From Planctomycetaceae bacterium (GTDB lineage Bacteria > Planctomycetota > Planctomycetia > Pirellulales > Pirellulaceae), in contig PANG01000061.1 of NCBI GenBank assembly GCA_002708345.1, forward strand, positions 12,701 through 17,775: 5,075 nucleotides of DNA, read 5' to 3'. The position numbers were made by a program, and so were the translations under genes. This document shows positions 1 to 5,075 of the stretch, one piece after another. Numbering within the stretch: the stretch's first letter is position 1; each line of letters starts with the position of its first letter. The notes under the pieces were generated by a model. It searched no databases. It was given only the letters and a program-made list of their open reading frames with translations, and was not told where the DNA came from.

Positions 1-1127
1 TTGGGGCGGACGAATGGGACATAGAGATTTCTCAGGATCAGTCCTGCTCCAACGACCATCTGCGCATCCACGCTGCTCATCAGGGCGGCCAGCAGGCAGG
101 CCAGCATCAAGCCGCGGAATCCCGGGCTGAGCAGGTGCATCGAGGCATAACCCCATGTCCGGTCCGGGTGCTCGATTAATTCCGGCACGTCGGCGTAGAG
201 TGTCGCGGCGATCAACGCCGTGAAGACCCAGCCGAGTGTGCAAAATCTCTTGAGAAAGTTTCCGACGACCAGGCCGACTCGAGCATCCTGTTCCGTCTTT
301 GCCGAACCGCCCCCGGTGGCAATGAAGTGGGGCTGGACAACGATACCTGCCAGGTTGGCAAAGACAATCGCGATCAGGTAATAGATCGAGAACTCGGCCG
401 CACTCGACCCGATGATGTCAAAGAACGATTCCGGTAACTGGTCGTGCATCACCTCGACTCCTGACATCGCGCTGTCGGGATTCAGGTTCTCGGCGCTTTT
501 GAGCGCATTGAGTCCGATCGGAATCAGCATCACGCTCAGGACGATGATACAGATTCCCTGCAGCAGGTCTGTGTAATAGGCTGCCGCCAGGCCGCCTGCC
601 ATGCCGTAGAGCAGGACGACGATGGCGATCGTGGGAATCAGGACATACTTGAGGGCGATGTCCGTACCAAGGATGTGGACCGTGTCGCCGATCATCGGTT
701 CGGCGGTTGTCGCAATGGCCGTAAAAAACATCGATCCATAAATCATGAAGAAAAGGACGCCGAAGATGCTGTAGGCAGCGCCGAGCTTCGTCGATTCGTA
801 TCGTTCGACGTACCAGTCGCCGAGTGTCAGGTGTCGCATGCGGCGATACCAGACTCCGGTGATCCAGTAAAAAGGGGTCACGAAGAGCCAGAACATGACG
901 CTCCACATTCCGCTCATGCCACCGGTGTAGGTGTTTCTTGCCGTGTTAATCGGATCGCTCGAACCGGTGCCAGCTCCAAAGGCAGCAAAAGTCTGCAGGA
1001 GCTTGCCGAATCCCCTGCCGCCAAGCAGGTAGTCTTCCTGCTTGTGAATCCGGCGGGCGCAATAAATGCCAATCCCGATCATGATCGCGAAGTAGATGAT
1101 CAGTACGATGTAATCCTGCACGTGCAT
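1..1127 (-). CDS. Sodium:solute symporter (SSS family), C-terminus cut by window edge
   Basis: An integral inner-membrane protein predicted to import an organic solute with Na+; 375 residues are visible and the SSS family is usually 450-600 or more, so the last third lies outside the window. Read on the minus strand from the ATG at 1127, the protein begins MHVQDYIVLIIYFAIMIGIG, a first membrane helix. Next come the family's EDYLLGGRGFGKLLQTFAAFG stretch shortened here to its core GGRGF (about residues 36-40), the glycine-rich broken helix GAGTGSS (51-57), and the SSS signature region YGMAGGLAAAYYTDLLQG (about 174-191). A TM8-like segment LLAALMSSVDAQM (about 344-356) carries the Ser-Ser pair expected at the Na2 sodium site. 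About nine hydrophobic helices can be counted. The start is supported by AAAGGA 7 nt upstream. The substrate cannot be read from the sequence; proline, sugar, pantothenate or carboxylate are all possible. The gene is divergent from comB, so a functional link to the quinone genes is not implied. Confidence 0.93.
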   Translation of the reverse strand, partial: MHVQDYIVLIIYFAIMIGIGIYCARRIHKQEDYLLGGRGFGKLLQTFAAFGAGTGSSDPINTARNTYTGGMSGMWSVMFWLFVTPFYWITGVWYRRMRHLTLGDWYVERYESTKLGAAYSIFGVLFFMIYGSMFFTAIATTAEPMIGDTVHILGTDIALKYVLIPTIAIVVLLYGMAGGLAAAYYTDLLQGICIIVLSVMLIPIGLNALKSAENLNPDSAMSGVEVMHDQLPESFFDIIGSSAAEFSIYYLIAIVFANLAGIVVQPHFIATGGGSAKTEQDARVGLVVGNFLKRFCTLGWVFTALIAATLYADVPELIEHPDRTWGYASMHLLSPGFRGLMLACLLAALMSSVDAQMVVGAGLILRNLYVPFVRP

Positions 1128-1134
1128 GGAAGTT

Positions 1135-1140
1135 TCCTTT
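1135..1140 (-). promoter_or_regulatory. Ribosome binding site of the symporter gene
   Basis: On the minus strand the sequence AAAGGA lies 7 nt before the ATG at 1127. It is the clearest Shine-Dalgarno match in the window and fixes the symporter start. Confidence 0.7.
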
Positions 1141-1160
1141 TTAAGCGGTGAGCTGCTGTC

Positions 1161-1190
1161 AGTATCCATCGCTCATGGTTTTCATGACAG
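1161..1190 (-). promoter_or_regulatory. Candidate promoter for the symporter gene
   Basis: On the minus strand CTGTCA (1190-1185) and GATACT (1166-1161) are separated by 18 nt; each matches the sigma-70 consensus at 4 of 6 positions. The predicted transcript start would leave a leader of roughly 27 nt before the ATG at 1127. Planctomycete promoters are poorly characterised and 4/6 matches occur by chance, so this is only a candidate. Confidence 0.3.
1173..1187. repeat. Small perfect inverted repeat in the divergent promoter region
   Basis: TCATG and CATGA form a perfect 5-bp inverted repeat around a 5-nt GTTTT centre. It falls inside the spacer of the candidate minus-strand promoter and overlaps the -35 hexamer of the candidate plus-strand one, a position where an operator could act on both. 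The arms are short enough to be a chance occurrence. Confidence 0.25.
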
Positions 1191-1207
1191 GTGACTCATT
1201 GTAGAAA
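1179..1207 (+). promoter_or_regulatory. Candidate promoter for the comB-ubiE-ubiX-ubiA unit
   Basis: TTTTCA (1179-1184) and TAGAAA (1202-1207) are spaced by 17 nt, each with 4 of 6 matches to the sigma-70 hexamers. It would start transcription near 1214, about 38 nt before the favoured comB ATG. It overlaps the candidate divergent promoter on the other strand. The support is weak and comes from hexamer matches and location only. Confidence 0.25.
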
Positions 1208-1251
1208 AGGATCGACGGGGACCGCAAGCAACCGTGATCAAGAGAATGCCA

Positions 1252-2010
1252 ATGCTTCACGTGCATATGCTCCCGGACCTAGTTCCCCATGGCGAGTTGG
1301 CCGATGCCACGGTGGTTGTGATTGATGTCCTGCGGGCCACGACCACGATCAGTGCCGCCCTGGCCAACGGTGCCCACGAGATCTTTCCCTGCCCGGACCT
1401 GGAGAAGGCCCGGCAGCTGGCAGCAGGGATGGAGCCCCGGCCGCTGCTGGGAGGAGAACGCGGGGGTCTGAAAATCGACGGCTTTGACCTGGGGAACTCT
1501 CCCGCTGAGTATGGACCGGAGGTCGTTGCCGGCCGACAGATCATCTTTACCACCACCAATGGAACCCGGGCGATGTCCGCCGCAGTGGATGCAGACAGGG
1601 TGTTGCTGGGCGCTTTCGTGAATTACTCGGCCATGCTGGAAGTGCTCGAGCATGATCAGAACCCAGTTCACCTGCTCTGTGCCGGCACCAACGGGGAAAT
1701 TACCCAGGAGGATCTCCTGCTGGCAGGTGCACTGGTAGAAGGACTGTCTGACCAGGGGAGGATTCCTGCAAATGACGGTGCCCTCACAGCCCTGCAGGCC
1801 TGGCGAGCACTCCCGGAAGAAAACCTGGTCCACGCACTCCAGGAAAGTCACGGGGGAAAGAATCTCCAGGAACTGGATTTTCATGAGGATATCGAACTGG
1901 CGGCAGAGCGGGATCGGTGGCCAGCCGTTGGGCTGCTGGATCCGCAGACCATGACGATCCGTCCGAGCGATAGCGAGCAGGCCATCGTCGACGCTGAAAA
2001 CAGTGGTTAG
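1252..2010 (+). CDS. comB: 2-phosphosulfolactate phosphatase family protein (ComB)
   Basis: ComB is a Mg2+-dependent phosphatase that converts 2-phospho-3-sulfolactate to 3-sulfolactate, known from archaeal coenzyme M synthesis; it is soluble and cytoplasmic. The 252-residue protein is close to the family's usual length and appears complete. Family blocks are visible in order: VVVIDVLRATTTI near the N-terminus (Asp25), GGERGGLKIDGFDLGNSP (67-84), FTTTNGTRA (about 99-107), CAGTNGEITQEDLLLAG (143-159), and the C-terminal HEDIELAAERD region. An in-frame GTG at 1234 and ATG at 1246 are possible starts. I favour the ATG at 1252 because an AAGAG element lies 7 nt before it and MLHVHMLPDLV matches the usual ComB N-terminus. 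The ATG at 1246 has no spaced ribosome site. It is the first plus-strand gene after the divergent region, 71 nt before ubiE. No other coenzyme M gene is seen, so the family assignment is firm but the physiological substrate here is uncertain. Confidence 0.92.
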   Translation: MLHVHMLPDLVPHGELADATVVVIDVLRATTTISAALANGAHEIFPCPDLEKARQLAAGMEPRPLLGGERGGLKIDGFDLGNSPAEYGPEVVAGRQIIFTTTNGTRAMSAAVDADRVLLGAFVNYSAMLEVLEHDQNPVHLLCAGTNGEITQEDLLLAGALVEGLSDQGRIPANDGALTALQAWRALPEENLVHALQESHGGKNLQELDFHEDIELAAERDRWPAVGLLDPQTMTIRPSDSEQAIVDAENSG

Positions 2011-2081
2011 GATGAGTAGTAGCGTGCGGTTAGTCTCCTGCAGGGTGGACCGATCGTCATCAGATGCCCCGGGTGGATGCC

Positions 2082-2786
2082 ATGAACGTCGACAAGTCAA
2101 ATGCACGCGTGAAGCGGATGTTCGGGCAGATTGCCCCCCGCTATGACCGCATGAACCACCTGCTCTCGATGAATGTCGACCGCTACTGGCGATGGAAGAC
2201 TGTCCGCCGCGTTGCTCCGCAGGGGACCGCCCCGATCCTCGATGTCTGTACCGGGACCGGCGATCTGGCCTTTGCCTACCTGCGGCGAGTAGAGCCTGGT
2301 ACCGAGGTGGTAGCGACCGACTTCTGTCGTGAGATGCTCCACCAGGGGAGTCTCAAGCAGCGACGGCAGCACGGCCAGGTCACGTTTCTCGAGGCGGATA
2401 CCCAGCACCTGCCCTTTGAGGACGACCTTTTCCAGATCGTCTCGGTCGCTTTCGGCCTGAGAAATGTTTCCGATACGGACCAGGGCCTGGCCGAAATGAC
2501 ACGGGTCTGCAAGCCGGGCGGAAAGGTCGCGGTACTGGAGTTTTCCCAGCCAACCTGGCAACCTTTCAAGGCGCTCTACGGGTGTTACATGAAATACCTG
2601 CTTCCCCGCGTGGGTCAGTTGCTGGCCCGCAACCGGGAGAACGCTTACAACTACCTGCCGGAAAGCGTGAACGAGTTCCCCAGCGGGGCGGCGCTCGTGC
2701 AGCGGATGGAAAAATCCGGCTTGCAGCAAGTGCGATACCATCCGTTGAGCCTGGGGATCGCGACACTTTACGTGGGGGTCAAATGA
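2082..2786 (+). CDS. ubiE: Demethylmenaquinone / ubiquinone C-methyltransferase (UbiE/MenG)
   Basis: This SAM-dependent enzyme C-methylates the prenylated quinone ring, the last step of menaquinone synthesis (demethylmenaquinone to menaquinone), and also acts in ubiquinone synthesis in some bacteria. The 234-residue class I methyltransferase is full length. It shows the N-terminal RYDRMNHLLSMNVDRYWRWK block, SAM motif I ILDVCTGTGDLAF (about 52-64), an acidic residue after strand 2 in VVATD, the family motif VAFGLRNVSD (about 122-131), CKPGGKVAVLEFSQP (143-157), and the C-terminal NYLPESVNEFP and GIATLYVGVK. The ATG at 2082 has GGTGG 5 nt upstream. An in-frame ATG at 2064 would add six residues but its nearest GGTGG lies 15 nt away, so 2082 is preferred. 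Its stop overlaps the start of ubiX (ATGA), which indicates translational coupling. The methyltransferase family is clear; naming it menaquinone rather than ubiquinone specific rests on the presumed planctomycete host. Confidence 0.93.
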   Translation: MNVDKSNARVKRMFGQIAPRYDRMNHLLSMNVDRYWRWKTVRRVAPQGTAPILDVCTGTGDLAFAYLRRVEPGTEVVATDFCREMLHQGSLKQRRQHGQVTFLEADTQHLPFEDDLFQIVSVAFGLRNVSDTDQGLAEMTRVCKPGGKVAVLEFSQPTWQPFKALYGCYMKYLLPRVGQLLARNRENAYNYLPESVNEFPSGAALVQRMEKSGLQQVRYHPLSLGIATLYVGVK

Positions 2787-3415
2787 ATCGTCCGCTGGTT
2801 GTAGCGATCACCGGGGCAAGTGGTGCGGTCTATGCCGTGCGGCTGGTTCAGCTGCTTGCCAGGAGCTGTTCCGAATTGCACCTGGTCATCAGCCCGGCTG
2901 GTCGAGAGGTGATGCAGCTGGAGCTGGGGATTGAGCTGGATACCGAGGGGGATCCGGCCCAGTTGCTTGATGTGGAATTACCCTGGTTGGAACTCCCTGC
3001 CGGGGACCCCACGGCAACAATTCAGTTTCACCATTACCAGGACATGATGGCCCCGATTGCGAGCGGCTCGTTCCTGACAGGTGGGATGGTGATCTGTCCC
3101 TGTTCCGGGGGGACGCTCAGTAACGTGGTGAGTGGTGCCAGCGGCAACCTGATTCACCGTGCTGCAGATGTTCACCTGAAAGAAGGCCGGCGGCTGATCC
3201 TGGTGCCGCGGGAAACACCTCTTTCCCGCATTCACATGGATAACATGCTTCGTGCGGGGGATGCAGGTGCGACAGTCCTGCCCGCGTCGCCCGGCTGGTA
3301 TCACGGTGTCGAGGGAGTTGGTGACCTGGTCGACTTTGTTGTCGCCAGGATACTGGATCAGCTGGAAGTGAATCACTCGTTGATAAAAAGATGGTCGGAA
3401 ACGCCTGATGATTAA
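2783..3415 (+). CDS. ubiX: Flavin prenyltransferase UbiX (MqnM-like)
   Basis: UbiX joins a dimethylallyl group to reduced FMN to make prenylated FMN, the cofactor of UbiD-type decarboxylases; it is a soluble flavoprotein, normally dodecameric. The 210-residue protein is full length. It has the N-terminal TGASGAVYA flavin loop (10-18, Ser13), MVICPCSGGTLSNVVSG (102-118), NLIHRAADVHLKEGRRL (122-138, with the Lys133 of the LKE motif), PRETPL (142-147, with Glu144), Tyr173 in GWY, and VARILDQL (187-194, Arg189). These match the residues known to bind FMN and the dimethylallyl phosphate in UbiX. The segment after Tyr173 reads HGVEGVGD, lacking the proline usually found there. The start overlaps the ubiE stop by 4 nt, with GGGGG 4 nt before it. 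No UbiD partner is present in the window, so the decarboxylase must be encoded elsewhere. Confidence 0.95.
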   Translation: MNRPLVVAITGASGAVYAVRLVQLLARSCSELHLVISPAGREVMQLELGIELDTEGDPAQLLDVELPWLELPAGDPTATIQFHHYQDMMAPIASGSFLTGGMVICPCSGGTLSNVVSGASGNLIHRAADVHLKEGRRLILVPRETPLSRIHMDNMLRAGDAGATVLPASPGWYHGVEGVGDLVDFVVARILDQLEVNHSLIKRWSETPDD

Positions 3416-4331
3416 ACGTCTCTGCCAGATCCTCGAGATGATCCGATTTAGTCACACGCTGTTCGCGTTGCCATTTGCATTGATGGCTGCCTGCATGGCA
3501 TGGCTGGTTCCACCGCTGAAGGCGGATCCCGTTGCATTCCGTATTCCCCACCTGCTTGGGATCCTGGCCTGCATGGTTTCCGCACGCAGTGCAGCGATGG
3601 CCTTTAACCGGCTGGTGGACAGGAAAATTGATGCTCAGAATCCGCGCACCGAGCAACGGCATCTGCCGCAGGGGACGCTGGGGAGCGGGAGCGTGATTCT
3701 CTTCACGCTGGTCAGCTCGGCTGCCTTTGTAGCGAGTACCCTGCTCTTTTTGCCCAACCAGCTTCCCATCCTGCTCTCGATCCCCGTGCTCCTGTTTCTC
3801 CTGCTCTACAGTTTTACCAAGCGATTTACCTCGCTTGCTCACTTTTTCCTGGGCACGAGCCTGATGCTGGCCCCGGTCTGTACCTGGATTGCCCTGCGAG
3901 GGGACCTGCTGGCGGATGATCCGGGTGATCTTCTTCCCTCGCTGGTACTGGGCCTGGCGGTGCTTCTCTGGGTTGGTGGGTTTGACATGATCTATGCCTG
4001 CCAGGATGTGTCATTTGATCAGCAAGCTCAACTCAAGAGCATTCCTGCCCGGATCGGTGTCCCGGCCGCCCTCCGGTTAGCCGCGATCTGTCACCTGGCG
4101 ATGATACTGGTCCTGCTCGGCCTTCCCCATGTTGGCCGCCTGGCGGGCCCCAGCCTGCCGCTTGGATGGATCTATCACGTGGGACTGTTGGGCGTGGCGG
4201 TGCTGTTGGTGTACGAGCACCTGCTGGTCCGGCCGGATGACCTGACACGTGTGAACATTGCGTTTTTCCGGGTCAACGCGGTTGTCAGCGTCGGATTGTT
4301 CTTTTTTGTCACGCTTGACCTGTTACTATAA
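3408..4331 (+). CDS. ubiA: UbiA-family aromatic prenyltransferase (MqnP / 4-hydroxybenzoate polyprenyltransferase type)
   Basis: An integral membrane enzyme that transfers a polyprenyl chain from its diphosphate to an aromatic acid. In ubiquinone synthesis the acceptor is 4-hydroxybenzoate; in the futalosine route the related MqnP uses 1,4-dihydroxy-6-naphthoate. The 307-residue protein has eight or nine hydrophobic helices. It carries both diphosphate/Mg2+-binding motifs: NRLVDRKIDAQNPRT (67-81, Asp71 and Asp75) and DMIYACQDVSFDQQ (193-206, Asp193, Asp200, Asp204), followed by LKSIPARIG (209-217). The N-terminal FSHTLFALPFAL (14-25) is typical of the bacterial ubiA/mqnP subgroup rather than MenA. 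The start overlaps the end of ubiX by 8 nt, with GGAA 7 nt upstream, so the two are probably coupled. The family is certain; the acceptor molecule is inferred from the neighbours and cannot be proved from the sequence. Confidence 0.93.
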   Translation: MIKRLCQILEMIRFSHTLFALPFALMAACMAWLVPPLKADPVAFRIPHLLGILACMVSARSAAMAFNRLVDRKIDAQNPRTEQRHLPQGTLGSGSVILFTLVSSAAFVASTLLFLPNQLPILLSIPVLLFLLLYSFTKRFTSLAHFFLGTSLMLAPVCTWIALRGDLLADDPGDLLPSLVLGLAVLLWVGGFDMIYACQDVSFDQQAQLKSIPARIGVPAALRLAAICHLAMILVLLGLPHVGRLAGPSLPLGWIYHVGLLGVAVLLVYEHLLVRPDDLTRVNIAFFRVNAVVSVGLFFFVTLDLLL

Positions 4332-4371
4332 CGCCCGCCACGGGAACTTCTTTTTCCAGGATGGGATTCGG

Positions 4372-5075
4372 ATGCAGCAGCAGTGCCTCTTCAGGGTCCG
4401 AAAGCGTGCCTGGTACGTGCCGCTGCTTGCCGGCGTGTTGCTTGGCGGTTGCTCTGCAGCAGATGATCCGGCCGGGTTGCCAGGGGTCAAAGAGAATCCG
4501 GCAACGGCTGGGTCAGGCCTTGAGACACCGGTTGATTCGCCAGCAGTGGCTGGCGAGAAGGACGTGCCGGGAGCTTCCGCAGCCGTGTCCCCGCTGCTTC
4601 TGTATGCAGGCGAGCTGGCGGACCTGGTCGGGGATGACGTGGCCCGGCGAACGGCAGCCAGGGACCAGCTCAATACCGATCCTCCGACTGCCGAGCAGTT
4701 GCTGGATGTCTGGCAACAGGGGGATCGGGAAGAACGTCGCGGTGCAGCTTTTTTTGCCATGGGGATTTACGACGGATCGGATGCTGGAATCGAGGATGCG
4801 GCGATCGCTGCGCTCGAGGATGCTGATGCACGCGTTCGCGGTCTTTCGCTGGAGATGGTCCGGCACTTTCCCCGTGAGCGTTTCATGCCACTGCTGGAGA
4901 GGATGCTGGAGATGCTGGCCGGAGAGCCCGATGTGAAGAACCGGGCGATGGTTGCCCGCATGCTGGGAAGCTGGCCGGCTGGGCGGGACCAGGTGAAACG
5001 GGCACTGGCCGATTCGGTGCTCTGTGATCCGGAAGTGCAGGTGCGATCGGCGGCACTGGTTTCGGTGTACCGTAT
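4372..5075 (+). CDS. HEAT-repeat lipoprotein, C-terminus cut by window edge
   Basis: A probable exported lipoprotein of unknown specific function; 234 residues are visible and the reading frame runs off the window. The N-terminus has basic residues (RVRKR, 8-12), a hydrophobic stretch VPLLAGVLLG and the lipobox LLGGC with the lipid-bearing Cys27 followed by Ser, consistent with an envelope lipoprotein, perhaps sorted to the outer membrane. A low-complexity Ala/Pro/Gly/Glu linker (about 28-75) leads to paired amphipathic helices resembling HEAT repeats from about residue 105. Examples are DADARVRGLSLEMVRHF (150-166) and DPEVQVRSAALVSVY (219-233). Such repeats usually bind other proteins. The ATG at 4372 has GGGA 5 nt upstream; an ATG at 4361 lies in another frame and does not give a lipoprotein signal. 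The gene starts 40 nt after ubiA with no strong terminator between, so it may be co-transcribed, but its role with the quinone genes is unclear. Confidence 0.82.
   Translation, partial: MQQQCLFRVRKRAWYVPLLAGVLLGGCSAADDPAGLPGVKENPATAGSGLETPVDSPAVAGEKDVPGASAAVSPLLLYAGELADLVGDDVARRTAARDQLNTDPPTAEQLLDVWQQGDREERRGAAFFAMGIYDGSDAGIEDAAIAALEDADARVRGLSLEMVRHFPRERFMPLLERMLEMLAGEPDVKNRAMVARMLGSWPAGRDQVKRALADSVLCDPEVQVRSAALVSVYR

Noticed and set aside
418..906. Open frame of 162 codons on the minus strand inside the symporter
   Set aside because: It is a frame-shifted reading of the symporter; the correct frame gives continuous membrane helices and SSS motifs from 1127 down to the window edge.
675..1151. 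Plus-strand open frame of 158 codons opposite the symporter N-terminus
   Set aside because: It is antisense to a motif-supported gene and has no recognisable domain or ribosome site.
1279..2106. Long open frame of 275 codons on the minus strand opposite comB
   Set aside because: It lies antisense to a gene with clear ComB family motifs; its translation shows no recognisable domain and is rich in the Arg/Gln/His expected of a GC-rich shadow frame.
2582..3415. Longer N-terminal extension of UbiX starting inside ubiE
   Set aside because: The extra 67 residues are read out of frame through the conserved C-terminus of UbiE; the UbiX fold begins at MNRPLVVAITGASG from 2783.
3117..3842. Open frame of 241 codons on the minus strand across ubiX and ubiA
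   Set aside because: It spans two well-supported genes on the other strand, is unusually rich in Gln, His, Lys and Arg, and matches no family I recognise.
4333..4356. Possible terminator after ubiA (CCCG-CCA-CGGG followed by a T-rich stretch)
   Set aside because: The stem is only 4 bp and the T-run begins several bases after it, so it is too weak to call an intrinsic terminator.
4361..4936. Plus-strand open frame starting at 4361
   Set aside because: Its Cys/Trp/Arg/Ser-rich translation has no domain; the frame from 4372 gives a lipoprotein signal and HEAT-like repeats.

Overview
The window looks like ordinary chromosomal DNA of a GC-rich Gram-negative bacterium, most likely a member of the Planctomycetota. 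The pointers are a bacterial ComB homologue, a ubiE-ubiX-ubiA type quinone cluster, an SSS symporter and a HEAT-repeat lipoprotein with a Cys lipobox. This placement is an inference from gene content and protein style; there is no rRNA or marker gene to fix it.

Layout: positions 1-1127 hold the N-terminal 375 residues of a sodium:solute symporter on the minus strand, cut by the left edge. A 124-nt divergent intergenic region follows, with weak back-to-back promoter candidates and a small inverted repeat. From about 1252 everything runs on the plus strand: a 2-phosphosulfolactate phosphatase family gene (comB), a UbiE/MenG C-methyltransferase, a UbiX flavin prenyltransferase, a UbiA-type aromatic prenyltransferase, and the first 234 residues of a HEAT-repeat lipoprotein cut by the right edge.

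The ubiE, ubiX and ubiA genes overlap by 4 and 8 nt and are almost certainly translated from one mRNA. Together they cover late steps of respiratory quinone synthesis: UbiA attaches the polyprenyl tail to the aromatic acid, UbiX makes prenylated FMN for a UbiD-type decarboxylase (not in this window), and UbiE adds the ring methyl group. In an organism using menaquinone by the futalosine route these would correspond to MqnP, MqnM and the final methyltransferase. The comB gene lies 71 nt upstream and may share the transcript, but its role there is not obvious. The lipoprotein gene starts 40 nt after ubiA and may be a read-through partner or the start of a separate unit.

No RNA gene, CRISPR array, mobile element or clearly new system was seen. 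The most interesting points are the bacterial ComB beside quinone genes, the probable futalosine-type identity of the cluster, and the layered elements in the divergent promoter region.
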